Assembly: GCF_004362195.1 (NCBI RefSeq)
Contig: NZ_SNWG01000001.1
Span: 2,232,001-2,296,000, forward strand
Length of the DNA stretch: 64,000 bases
Reading direction: 5' to 3'
Source of the DNA: Microbacterium sp. BK668
GTDB lineage: Bacteria; Actinomycetota; Actinomycetes; Actinomycetales; Microbacteriaceae
Notes under the pieces: model-generated
The model's database searches: none
Told to the model about the DNA's origin: nothing
Seen by the model: the letters and a program-made list of their open reading frames with translations, nothing else
Shown here: piece after piece, positions 16,284-25,900 of the stretch
How positions within the stretch are numbered: position 1 is the first letter of the stretch
How the letters are laid out: every line of letters begins with the position of its first letter
Program-made: the position numbers and the translations under genes

Positions 16284-16289
16284 ACTCTA
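16284..16289 (-). promoter_or_regulatory. TAGAGT -10 box, leaderless start of the EEP-family gene
   Basis: Minus-strand TAGAGT ends 7 bp before GTG 16276. No ribosome site is present between them. Confidence 0.5.
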
Positions 16290-16338
16290 TGTCAGCAGGC
16301 TGAGAAGTGCCTGCCCGCAGGCGGCCCGGAGCGGGCGC

Positions 16339-16344
16339 TACGCT
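16339..16344 (+). promoter_or_regulatory. TACGCT -10 box, leaderless start of the PHP gene
   Basis: TACGCT is followed by 6 bp and the ATG at 16351. It is paired back to back with the promoter of the divergent EEP gene, about 50 bp away. Confidence 0.55.
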
Positions 16345-16350
16345 CGAAGG

Positions 16351-17220
16351 ATGGCTGGGGGAAGGCGCTTCGAAGGGCCGAGCGACGTGCACCTGCACTC
16401 CGTCCATTCCGACGGCACCGAGTCGGCCGCCCAGGTGATGGCCGCCGCACACAGCCGGGGCCTGCGCACCGTCGCCCTGACCGACCACGACACGACGTCG
16501 GGATGGGCCGAGGCGGCCGAGGCCGCGACATCCCTGGGGATGACCTTCCTCCCGGGGATGGAGCTCTCAGCGCGCAACGACTGGCGGTCGGTGCACCTGC
16601 TTGCCTACCTCTTCGATCCCGACGACCCGGGGCTGCGCGCCGAGATGGAGCGCATCCGGGACGACCGGGCGGGACGCGCCGAGCGCATCGTGCGCAGCAT
16701 CGGGCGCGACTATCCGCTCACCTGGGACGACGTCGTGGAGCAGACGGGCGACGGCGCGACCATCGGCCGTCCGCACATCGCCGACGCGCTCGTCGCGCGT
16801 GGCATCGTCCGGTCGCGGAGCGAGGCGTTCGACACGATCCTCCACCCCCGCGAGGGGTACTACGAGGGCCACTACGCCCCCGACGTGGAGAAGGCCGTCC
16901 GGCTCGTCGTCGCCGCCGGCGGAGTGCCGGTCGTCGCCCACCCCACTCCGTCGGGACGCGCCCGGATGATGGCGATCCCGCTCCTGGAGGAGCTCGTCGG
17001 ACTCGGCCTCGCCGGCTTCGAGCTCGACCACCGGGAGAACACCGAGCAGGGAAAGCGGGTCCTGCGCGGCCTCGTCGAGAAGCTCGACCTCGTGGTGACG
17101 GGCTCGAGCGACTATCACGGTCTCGGCAAGCCCAACGTGCCGGGCGAGAACACCACGAGCGACGAGATGGTCGCTCGCATCATCGCTCTCGGCACCGGCA
17201 GCAGGCCGGTCTATCCCTGA
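16351..17220 (+). CDS. PHP-domain phosphoesterase
   Basis: A 289-residue PHP-family metallophosphoesterase similar to 3',5'-nucleoside bisphosphate phosphatases and to TrpH/YciV. Metal-binding motifs occur in order: DVHLHSVHSDGT, LTDHDTTSGW, an internal PGMELSA with Glu, VAHPTPSG with His, and a final SDYHG. The insertion domain in the middle (roughly residues 95-190) matches the YciV-like subfamily. The protein is cytoplasmic. Likely substrates are pAp or short RNA 5' ends; the sequence does not decide. A leaderless promoter precedes it and a hairpin follows the stop. Confidence 0.87.
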   Translation: MAGGRRFEGPSDVHLHSVHSDGTESAAQVMAAAHSRGLRTVALTDHDTTSGWAEAAEAATSLGMTFLPGMELSARNDWRSVHLLAYLFDPDDPGLRAEMERIRDDRAGRAERIVRSIGRDYPLTWDDVVEQTGDGATIGRPHIADALVARGIVRSRSEAFDTILHPREGYYEGHYAPDVEKAVRLVVAAGGVPVVAHPTPSGRARMMAIPLLEELVGLGLAGFELDHRENTEQGKRVLRGLVEKLDLVVTGSSDYHGLGKPNVPGENTTSDEMVARIIALGTGSRPVYP

Positions 17221-17250
17221 TCGGGTCGCCGCTGCATCCGTCGACGAGAC

Positions 17251-17281
17251 GCCCCCGGCCCGCGCGGGGCGGACCGGGGGC
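17251..17281. terminator. Hairpin between convergent PHP and SHOCT genes
   Basis: Arms GCCCCCGG (17251-17258) and CCGGGGGC (17274-17281) with a 15-nt GC-rich loop lie between two convergent stops. It is probably a shared terminator. No T-run follows. Confidence 0.6.
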
Positions 17282-17301
17282 TCGATCGGGAGACCGACGA
17301 C

Positions 17302-17718
17302 TCAGGCGAGCGCCTTGGCCTTGATGGCGTCGTACTCCGCCTGCGTGATCGTTCCGGCGTCGAGGAGCGCCTTGGCCTTGGCGATCTCGTCCGCGGGGCT
17401 CGCCGGCGCGGCTACGGACTTGATGTACGCGTCCTGCGCGGCGCGCACGGTCTGGGCCTCCTTCGCGGCCCGCTCTCCCATACCCGCACCGCGCGCGATG
17501 AGGTAGACCAGCGCCGTGAGGAACGGCAGGAAGATCAGGAAGAGGATCCAGACCGCCTTCCACCAGCCGCTGAGCTTCCGGTCGCGGAAGAGGTCGGAGA
17601 TGATGGCGAACAGCACGAACAGGTAGGCGACGAACACGAACGCCCACAGGAACCACCAGATGATGTCGCCGAAGGAGCCCCAGAAGCCCTCGTACTCGTC
17701 GGTGTCGAAGAATCGCAT
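17302..17718 (-). CDS. PLDc_N / SHOCT domain small membrane protein
   Basis: A 138-residue protein. Two membrane helices near the N-terminus (DIIWWFLWAFVFVAYLFVLF and the WKAVWILFLIFLPFLTALVY segment) flank an RDRKLSGWWK loop, the pattern of the PLDc_N (phospholipase D nuclease N-terminal, YxlE-like) domain. A linker is followed by a C-terminal SHOCT motif (AKALLDAGTITQAEYDAIKA). Such proteins are common in Actinobacteria and have no established function; SHOCT may mediate oligomerisation. The ATG at 17718 is preceded by GAGAGAGG, which decides the start over upstream in-frame options. Confidence 0.82.
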   Translation of the reverse strand: MRFFDTDEYEGFWGSFGDIIWWFLWAFVFVAYLFVLFAIISDLFRDRKLSGWWKAVWILFLIFLPFLTALVYLIARGAGMGERAAKEAQTVRAAQDAYIKSVAAPASPADEIAKAKALLDAGTITQAEYDAIKAKALA

Positions 17719-17846
17719 GGATGCCTCTCTCGGAAGGGTGCGGCGGCGAGTGCCGTCGGCCACACGATAGCGCCAACCCCCTTCCCGCACCCCGGAACAC
17801 CGGCGGTGCGTCGCACGGGAACCCCGCGTCGCGGGTCCGCGTCGGC

Positions 17847-17852
17847 TAGCGT
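17847..17852 (+). promoter_or_regulatory. TAGCGT -10 box, leaderless start of the DUF817-like gene
   Basis: TAGCGT followed by 6 bp and ATG 17859. Confidence 0.55.
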
Positions 17853-17858
17853 CGTCGG

Positions 17859-18767
<909 letters not shown>

Positions 18768-18788
18768 TTCCGATCGCCGGACCTGATC

Positions 18789-19661
18789 TCACCGGCCGTC
18801 GCTGCGATGGAGGCCTTGCGCGACGGCCATTGTGACGGTCGACTCCACGAGCGGCCAGTCGAACAGCACCTGCTGGTAGTCGAATCTGAACACCGTGTAG
18901 CCCATGAGCCGGAGCTTGGCGTCATGGCTGATGTCTCGCCTTCGCTGGGTCTTGTCGAGATGATGAGCGCCGTCGACCTGCACGACGAGTCGATCCCCGA
19001 TGAGCAGATCAACCGGCTGTCCGCCGATCCAGACCTGCTGACGGACGCCCAGGCCGAGCGCGCGGAACCCGACCGCGGCATGCGTCTCGAGTCCGGAGTC
19101 GGACAGCACGGAGGTCGCGCGAGCGAGTTCCTGCGCTCGGCGGCCGCGCCACTCGACCCTTGCCAGCGCCGCGGCCGAGACGACGCTCTTGTTCGCCGCG
19201 GAGTCCCAGACCGCCAACGCCGGCGTGAGCTCGAGGCATTCGGAGACGTGGAAGAGGACGTTGAGCGGATGCTCCACCACGGCCCGCAGCGCGATAGGCG
19301 CGGGCCCCTTACCCCAGTGCACCCGAAGCCCCGCCGAATCGAACCTCGATGCGTTTCCCGCGACCGCCACGTGGACCCGAGGGTCCGCCGACGCGCCCGG
19401 CGGCACCCAGATGCCGATGCGGGCGAGCGCGGAGACGCACGTGATGCGCCCACCGGCCCGCAGCGAGGCGATCGTCGGGTGGTCCGCGTCCATCCCGACG
19501 ATCCAGGAGCGTCGGATCCTCTGCACGAGACCCTGCTCGACCGCGCGCGCGATGAGCCCCGGCCCGTAGCCGGCGCGCCGCGCGACGCTCGTGTGCACTG
19601 CTCCGCCCGCCCGTTCCAGCCAGGCGATGAAACGGGCTGGTGTTGTCCATGCCGCAAGCAT
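18789..19661 (-). CDS. DUF559 (PD-(D/E)XK-like) protein with AbiEi-like winged-helix N-terminus
   Basis: A 290-residue protein. The N-terminal 60 residues (FIAWLERAGGAVHTSVARRAG, then GLVQRIRRSWIV) resemble the winged-helix domain of AbiEi-type antitoxins. The C-terminus is a DUF559 domain related to Vsr/PD-(D/E)XK nucleases (DLLIGDRLVVQVDGAHH, RRRDISHDAKLRLMGYTVFRF). The usual Glu of the E-x-D/K motif reads Gln here (VQVDG), so activity is uncertain. The start at 19661 (MLAAWTTP) is a guess without a clear ribosome site. It is bracketed by repeats carrying GAGATCAGG, which suggests a mobile cassette or autoregulation. Confidence 0.72.
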   Translation of the reverse strand: MLAAWTTPARFIAWLERAGGAVHTSVARRAGYGPGLIARAVEQGLVQRIRRSWIVGMDADHPTIASLRAGGRITCVSALARIGIWVPPGASADPRVHVAVAGNASRFDSAGLRVHWGKGPAPIALRAVVEHPLNVLFHVSECLELTPALAVWDSAANKSVVSAAALARVEWRGRRAQELARATSVLSDSGLETHAAVGFRALGLGVRQQVWIGGQPVDLLIGDRLVVQVDGAHHLDKTQRRRDISHDAKLRLMGYTVFRFDYQQVLFDWPLVESTVTMAVAQGLHRSDGR

Positions 19662-19740
19662 CAGCCTCCCATCCCGCGCCCGGGCGCGCACGTCGGCCGG
19701 ATGGGGATCACCGCGAACGTGAGCGTGGTGGGGAGGCGAC

Positions 19741-19820
19741 GATGAGATCAGGCCCACGTGATGAGATCAGGACGAGAGCGGATGCCTCGTCCTGATCCGG
19801 GACCTGCGGCCTGATCTCGT
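19741..19820. repeat. Right repeat copy with 12-bp hairpin and GAGATCAGG words
   Basis: It holds GAGATCAGG at 19744-19752 and 19763-19771 and the inverse CCTGATCTC at 19810-19818. Within it, GATCAGGACGAG (19765-19776) and CTCGTCCTGATC (19786-19797) form a perfect 12-bp stem with a 9-nt loop. It lies between the start of the DUF559 gene and the end of the DEAD-box helicase gene and could also end the latter's transcript. Confidence 0.8.
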
Positions 19821-19856
19821 GCGGCTGCGCGTGCTGCTGCGGCTACCGCGAACGGG

Positions 19857-21362
19857 TCAGGCGCCCGTCGTCGGCGCGCTCGGGCGGCGCCGGCGACGGC
19901 GCCGGCGCGCGGCGCCGGGGTTGCCGTCGTGGTGCTCCTTGCCCTGGCCGTCGTGGGTGCCCGCGCCCTCGGCGGTGCGGTCGGTGGATGCCGCGGCATC
20001 CGTCCCGCCGCCCTGGCCGTCGGTCGGCACGCCCTCGGCGAAGGTCGAGCCGACTCCGCTCGAGGCGCGCGAGCGACGACGGCGGCGACGCGTCGTGCCG
20101 CCGTCGCCCGTGCCCTCGGCGGCCGCGTCCGCGGCACGGGCCGCCGGCTGCGTCTTGACGGCCTGCGTCTTCGGCGCCGTGGCGATGCGGCCCTTCGTGC
20201 CCTCGGCGATGTCGAGGTCGCTGAACAGGTGCGGGCTCGACGAGTATGTCTCGACGGGCTCGGGCTGGCCGAACTCGAGGGCGCGATTGATGAGGGCCCA
20301 CTTGTGCAGGTCCTCCCAGTCGACGAAGGTCACCGCGATGCCGGTCTTGCCCGCACGGCCCGTGCGGCCGGCGCGGTGGAGGTAGGTCTTCTCGTCGTCG
20401 GGGATGGTGTGGTTGATGACGTGGGTGACATCGTCGACGTCGATGCCGCGCGCCGCGACGTCGGTCGCGATGAGCACGTCGCGCTTGCCGGCCTTGAACG
20501 CGGCCATCGACCGCTCCCGCGACTCCTGGCTCATGTCTCCGTGGACGGCGGCGGCGTTGAATCCGCGGTCTCCGAGCTCGTCGACGAGGCGCTGCGCCGC
20601 ACGCTTCGTGCGCGTGAAGATGACGGTCTTGCCCCGGCCCTCGGCCTGGAGGATGCGGGCGATGACCTCGTCCTTGTCGAGGGAGTGGGCCCGGTACACG
20701 AGGTGCTTGATGTTGGCCTGCGTGAGGCCCTCGTCGGGGTCGGTCGCGCGGATGTGGATGGGGTTGGACATGAACCGCCGTGCGAGGGCGACGATCGGTC
20801 CGGGCATCGTCGCGGAGAAGAGCTGCGTGTGGCGGATCGCGGGGACCTTCTGGAAGATCTTCTCGATGTCGGGGAGGAAGCCCAGATCCAGCATCTTGTC
20901 GGCCTCGTCGAGCACGACCTCGGCCGCTTGCGACAGGTCGAGGAGGCGCTGGTTGTTGAGGTCGATGAGGCGCCCGGGCGTGCCGACGACGATCTGCGCC
21001 CCTGCCTTGAGCTGCTCGATCTGGCCCTCGTAGGCCTTGCCGCCGTAGATCGCGACGACGCTCGTCGGGCGGTTCTGCGTCAGCATGTCGATGTCCTCGT
21101 AGACCTGAACGCACAGCTCGCGCGTCGGCACGACGATGAGCGCCTTGACGCCGGGCGCGGGGTCGAGGCCCAGGCGCTGCACGACGGGGATGCCGAAGCC
21201 GAACGTCTTGCCCGTTCCGGTCTTGGCCTGTCCGATGATGTCCTGACCCGGGATCCCGAGTGGGATCGTCTGCTCCTGGATGGGGAACGCGTCGACGATG
21301 CCCTTGGAGGCGAGGGCGTCGACGATGTCCTGATCGACGCCGAGGTCGGCGAAGGTCGTCAC
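19857..21362 (-). CDS. DEAD-box ATP-dependent RNA helicase (RhlE-type)
   Basis: A 501-residue RNA helicase. Motifs in order are a Q-motif region (FPIQEQTIPLGIPGQDIIGQ), motif I AKTGTGKT, motif Ia PTRELCVQVYEDI, motif II LDEADKMLD, motif III SATMP, motif V DVAARGIDVDDV and motif VI HRAGRTGRAG. The C-terminal 120 residues are Ala/Thr-rich with basic RRRRR stretches, typical of actinobacterial RhlE-like enzymes and likely RNA-binding. The GTG at 21362 (VTTFADLGVD) fits the family N-terminus but lacks a strong ribosome site. It belongs to a gene neighbourhood conserved with Rv3211 of M. tuberculosis (from memory). Confidence 0.9.
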   Translation of the reverse strand: MTTFADLGVDQDIVDALASKGIVDAFPIQEQTIPLGIPGQDIIGQAKTGTGKTFGFGIPVVQRLGLDPAPGVKALIVVPTRELCVQVYEDIDMLTQNRPTSVVAIYGGKAYEGQIEQLKAGAQIVVGTPGRLIDLNNQRLLDLSQAAEVVLDEADKMLDLGFLPDIEKIFQKVPAIRHTQLFSATMPGPIVALARRFMSNPIHIRATDPDEGLTQANIKHLVYRAHSLDKDEVIARILQAEGRGKTVIFTRTKRAAQRLVDELGDRGFNAAAVHGDMSQESRERSMAAFKAGKRDVLIATDVAARGIDVDDVTHVINHTIPDDEKTYLHRAGRTGRAGKTGIAVTFVDWEDLHKWALINRALEFGQPEPVETYSSSPHLFSDLDIAEGTKGRIATAPKTQAVKTQPAARAADAAAEGTGDGGTTRRRRRRSRASSGVGSTFAEGVPTDGQGGGTDAAASTDRTAEGAGTHDGQGKEHHDGNPGAARRRRRRRRPSAPTTGA

Positions 21363-21527
21363 GATATGAGCCTGTCCGGCGGTGAGATGACCGCCTGTTG
21401 AGGAGGATCCACGCCCTTCACTCAGCCGCAGGCGCGGGGGCCCCGATCCGTCGCCGGGGACCGGACCAGGATACCGGAGCGGCGTGCCGCCGCTCCGCGC
21501 CGCCTCGTGAGGGGCATCCTCCGGCCC

Positions 21528-21533
21528 TAGGCT
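21528..21533 (+). promoter_or_regulatory. TAGGCT -10 box, leaderless start of the ferritin-like gene
   Basis: TAGGCT followed by 7 bp and GTG 21541. Confidence 0.55.
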
Positions 21534-21540
21534 GTAGTGC

Positions 21541-22257
21541 GTGTTCGACTGGTTGCGCGGCGGGTCGCGTCGGGAATCGCGCTCTCTCCGCCTGCGCTCG
21601 CGGGACGAGCAGAGCACGGCGACGCGCGTCGACTTCGAAGAGCTCGCTCCCGACATCGACACCTATCTCGGCCAGGCCGCCTACCTGCAGCTCGGCTTCT
21701 TCGAGACGCTCAGCGAGCTCATCGCGCTGACGCCCGAGCTGGCGAAGAAGGACGCCCTGTCGCGCGCGGCCGGTGCCGCGCTGACGAAGCACGAGGAGCT
21801 CGTGCGGCTCATCCGCGACCGCGGCGACGACCCGACCGCTCTCATGCTCCCGTTCCGAGAGCCGCTCGACGACTTCCGGCGGAAGACGCACGGCGTGCGG
21901 CCCCAGGAGACGATGCTCTCGGTGCACATCATCGCGGGGATGCTCGACGACTTCTATCTCGCGCTCTCGGCGAGCTACGGCGACACCGGCCGCCGGGTCG
22001 CGCGCATCCTGCGGGGCGACAACGACCGGCAGGCGATCGTCGAGATCATCGGCGAGACGATCGAGAGCGACGCCGAGTGGAAGTCGCTCCTGGCGCTGTG
22101 GGGCCGGCGCCTCGTGGGCGACACCCTCCTCATCGCCCGGGCGGCGCTGCGTCCGACGACGCTGCGGATCGCCGACGAGGAGAAGGTCGAGCCCGTCTTC
22201 ACCGAGCTCATGGCAGCGCATTCGCGTCGCATGGACGCGATGGGCCTCGCAGCCTAG
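21541..22257 (+). CDS. Ferritin-like fold protein
   Basis: A 238-residue, mostly helical protein of the ferritin-like superfamily found next to rhlE and DUF3107 in Actinobacteria (Rv3210c in M. tuberculosis, from memory). Helix-rich segments such as YLQLGFFETLSELIALTPEL, KHEELVRLIRDRG and MLSVHIIAGMLDDFYLALS carry Glu/His residues where a di-iron site could form, but no canonical ExxH pair is obvious. It is sometimes annotated as a tRNA hydroxylase (MiaE-like); I would not go that far. The GTG start is preceded by a TAGGCT box. It diverges from the helicase and overlaps the next convergent gene by 4 bp. Confidence 0.75.
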   Translation: MFDWLRGGSRRESRSLRLRSRDEQSTATRVDFEELAPDIDTYLGQAAYLQLGFFETLSELIALTPELAKKDALSRAAGAALTKHEELVRLIRDRGDDPTALMLPFREPLDDFRRKTHGVRPQETMLSVHIIAGMLDDFYLALSASYGDTGRRVARILRGDNDRQAIVEIIGETIESDAEWKSLLALWGRRLVGDTLLIARAALRPTTLRIADEEKVEPVFTELMAAHSRRMDAMGLAA

Positions 22258-22541
22258 GCGATCCGCAGGCGCTTGCGCTCCTCGAGGTCGTGAGCGCGAC
22301 GCCGGCGGGCGAGCAGGGCGACGACGGGCCACGCCAGCCACGACACGACGAGGGGCGAGAGCCACAGCAGCGCATTGTCGAGGCCGAGGCCGGCCCAGGT
22401 CAGGATCGTCCACACGAGCCCTGCGAGCAGGGCCCCGATGACGGGCGCGAGCACGACGCCACGCGTGTCGCGGCCGCCGGCCAGGAAGTGCACGGCGACG
22501 CCGACGACCGCGCCGACGATGAAGGCGAGGATGATCTGCAC
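22254..22541 (-). CDS. Small two-to-three-helix membrane protein, hypothetical
   Basis: A 95-residue hydrophobic protein beginning MQIILAFIVGAVVGVAVHFL. Three predicted helices are separated by short polar turns (GGRDTRG, then GLGLDNALLWLSP), and the C-terminus is basic (RRRRAHDLEERKRLR), implying a cytoplasmic tail. I do not recognise a family with confidence; it resembles small actinobacterial membrane proteins of unknown function. It lies 8 bp downstream of the DUF3107 gene on the same strand, so the two are probably co-transcribed. Confidence 0.65.
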   Translation of the reverse strand: MQIILAFIVGAVVGVAVHFLAGGRDTRGVVLAPVIGALLAGLVWTILTWAGLGLDNALLWLSPLVVSWLAWPVVALLARRRRAHDLEERKRLRIA

Positions 22542-22549
22542 GGCGGGCC

Positions 22550-22774
22550 TCAGGCGACGAAGCCGACGCGCCGCGACTCCTCGCGGCCGAACTCGATGTA
22601 GGCCAGCCCCGCGGTGGGCACGATGTAGGAGTTGCCCTTCGAGTCGTTGAAGGTCAGGTGCGTCGCGGCCGAGTCGAGCGCTTCCGCCACCGACTTCTTG
22701 ACGGCGTCGGCGGCCTCGTTCGTCTCGAAGCTGAGCTCACGGCCGGTGTTCGCGATGCCGATGCGGATCTCCAC
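22550..22774 (-). CDS. DUF3107 family protein
   Basis: A 74-residue soluble protein starting with a GTG (VEIRIGIANTGRELSFET), followed by SVAEALDSAATHLTF and YIVPTAGLAYIEFG, the DUF3107 pattern. The family is widespread in Actinobacteria (Rv3208A/TB9.4 in M. tuberculosis, from memory) and its function is unknown. AAAGGCAG precedes the start by a few bases, favouring 22774 over upstream in-frame ATGs. It is the first gene before the small membrane protein and is divergent from adnA, about 180 bp away. Confidence 0.88.
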   Translation of the reverse strand: MEIRIGIANTGRELSFETNEAADAVKKSVAEALDSAATHLTFNDSKGNSYIVPTAGLAYIEFGREESRRVGFVA

Positions 22775-22940
22775 GGGACTGCCTTTCTGCCTTCGGGCGC
22801 GCGCCCGAGCGGGACGCATGGCAACTCTACGACACGGCCCGCACCGCCTCGGCCGGCGTGTCGCACGCTCTCGGCGAACGGCTCGCGAACCGTCCCGAGG
22901 CACGCCGTGGCGGTCGCCGCCCGGTGTCGGCGGCTCTTGT

Positions 22941-22946
22941 TACCGT
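22941..22946 (+). promoter_or_regulatory. TACCGT -10 box, leaderless start of adnA
   Basis: TACCGT followed by 6 bp and GTG 22953. It fixes the start of the 3.3-kb gene. Confidence 0.5.
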
Positions 22947-22952
22947 GCTGGT

Positions 22953-25900
22953 GTGAAGCCCGCTCCCTGCCTCGACGCCGCCCAGCGGGTCGTGGTGGGG
23001 CTTCCCGCCGAGGCGTCGGGGACGGTCGTCGGCGCACCGGGCACCGGGAAGACGACCGCGCTCATCGCGCGCGTCGGCCGGCTGCTCGGCGAGCTCGGCC
23101 TGAGCGCCGACGACGTGCTCGTCCTGACGCCCACCCGGCAGACGGCGACGGCCCTGCGCGACACGCTGGGCGCCGGTCTCGATCTGGCCACGCCGGGCCC
23201 GCTCGCCCGATCGGTCGCGTCCTTCGCCTTCCAGGTGGTCCGCGCCGCGGCGGTGGCCGCCCATGGGGCGCCGCCGCAGCTGCTCACCGCCGGCGATCAG
23301 GACCGCATCATCGCCGAGCTGCTCGCGGGCGATGAAGAGGATGCCTCGGCCGGTCGCCGCGACCGCTGGCCCGAGGGCCTCGGACCGGCGCTGCGCGCCT
23401 CGCGCCAGTTCCGCGCCGAGCTGCGCGCGCTCTCGGCCGAGTGCAGCGAGCGGGCCATCCCGCTCGACGAGCTCGAGGCTGTCGGCCGCGCCTACGACCG
23501 GCCGGCGTGGGCGTCGGCCGCCTCGTTCCTGCGGGAGTATCGCGACGTCCTGGCGTCGATGCGCTCCGCTCACCGCGACCCCGCGGAGCTGGTGCGCGAG
23601 GCCGCGGCGCTGCTCGCCGCCGCTCCGCTCGGCGAGGAGGGCGAGAGCACCCTCGGTCCCGCGGCGCGTCTCAAGGTCGTGCTCATCGACGATGCGCAGG
23701 AGCTCACCCCCGGGGGCGTGAGCCTCGTCCGCGCGCTCCGCAGGCGCGGGATCGCGGTCATGGCGCTCGGTGACCCCGACATCGGCTCGGGGGCGTTCCG
23801 CGGCGCCAGTGCGAGCCTGTTCGCGGAGGTGGCCGACGAGCTCGGCGCCCTGTGGGTGCTCGAGGAGCCCCATCGCACGAGCCCGGCCCTCACGCGGCTG
23901 TCGCGCAGCGTGACCGAGGCGATCGGCGCATCGGGTACGGTCGCCCATCGCCGGCCCCCGGGGTCGCCGGTGCCGGACGACGGGTCGGTCGTCAGCATCG
24001 TCGCGCCGTCGCCGTTCGAAGAGATCGACCGGGTCGCGCGGCTGCTGCGCGAGTGGCACGTGCTGCACGACGTGCCGTGGAGCCGGCTGGCGGTGATCGC
24101 GCACGACGCCCGCCAGGTCGCCGATCTCGAGGTCGAGCTCGCGGCGCGAGAAGTTCCGACGCGAGCCGGAGCCTTGTCGCGGCCGCTCGGCGGCGAGTCC
24201 GTCGTGCGCGATCTGGTCGAGTTCGTGCTGCTCGGCATCGCCGCGCCCGCCGACCGGTCCTATGAGAGTCTCACGGCGGCGTTGCTGTCGCCGTTCGGCG
24301 GGCTGGATGCCGTGAGCCTCCGCCGACTCCGTGCGCGCCTGCGTCATGCGGAACTCGCCGAGGGCGGCACGCGGGTCGCGCGCGACCTGCTCTGCGAGGC
24401 CATGGAGCACCCGCTCGAGCTCGCAGCCCTCGACTCACCCGAGGCGCGGGCCGCCGAGCGGGTCGCCATGACGCTCACCCAGGTCTTCGCGAGCGCCGAA
24501 CGCGGCGCCGACGTCCACGCGCTGCTGTGGACGGTTTGGGACCGCGCGCGTGACATCTCGGGCAGGCCACTTGCCGCGGTATGGAGGGAGATCGCCGGCG
24601 GCTCCGGGGTCTTCTCCGCCGAGGCGAACCGCGCGCTCGACGCCCTCGTCGCGCTGTTCGACGCCGCCAAGCGCTTCGTCGAGCGGGCGCCGCGGGAGAG
24701 CCCCGTCGTCTTCCTCCGGCGCATCCTCGACAGCGCCGTGCCGGAAGACATCCTCACCGCGCCCGACCGCACGGAGTCGGTCTCCGTCCTCACTCCGGCC
24801 TCGGCGCTCGGCGCCGAGTTCGACGGCGTCGTCATCGCGGGCATGCAGGACGGCGTCTGGCCGAACCTCCGCCCCCGAGGCGGCACCCTGAGCGGCTGGC
24901 GCCTCGCCGACGACGTCGCGGCGTGGCGCGCCGGCCGCGAGGCCCCTCTCGTGCCGGGGGCCGTGGATCGGCGCCGCGAGGCGCTCCACGACGAGCTGCG
25001 GCTGTTCGTCCGTGCCCTCTCGCGTGCGCGGACGCGGCTCGCCGTCACGGCGGTCGACGACGACGACCGCGGCCCGAGCCCGCTCCTGTCGTTCCTGCCC
25101 GACCCCGACGACGCCGGCTTCGACGCGGCCGAGGCGCAGCATCCCCTCACTCTTCGCGGTCTCGTCGCGCTGCACCGGCGGACGCTCACGACGACCTCGT
25201 CGGCGGCGGCTCGCGAGCATGCCGCCGGACAGCTCGCGGTGCTCTCCCGGGAGGGCGTGCCGGGTGCCGCGCCCGACCAGTGGTTCGGCATCGCCGGGCC
25301 GTCGATCACCGGACCGCTCCGCGATCCCGAGCGCGCGCCCGTGCCGGTCTCCCCGTCCAAGCTCAAGACCTTCACCGACTGCGGTCTGGACTGGGCGATC
25401 CGAGCGCTCGGGGGCGACACGCGCACGTGGTCGGCGGGCGCCGGAACGATCCTGCACGCGGCCATGGAGGAGGTGCCGTCGGGCGACCTGGAGGAGCTCC
25501 GGACCGTCGTCGACAGCCGCTGGGGAGAGCTCGAGTTCGAGGCGGAGTGGCTCTCGCGCAAGGAGCGGGCGTGGGCAGAGACCCTCATCGGTCGCCTGAA
25601 CCGGTACCTGCACGCCTTCCACGCTCACGACGGCCGCATCATCGGCGCCGAGGCGCGGTTCCGCATCGCGGTGGGGATGGATGCCGGTCCCGGCGAGGTG
25701 CCGCCCGTCCGGGTCGTCGAAGACGGCGTTCGCGTGGGCGACGGGCGATGGGCGCTCCTGAGCGGCTCGATCGATCGCGTCGAGGTCTATCCGGCCGGGC
25801 GCGGAGAGGCGCTCCCCGCGGACGACTCGGCTTCGGGAGCCGAACGGGTCGTCATCGTCGATCTCAAGACGGGCCGCTCCGAGGCGCGCGTCAGCGACGA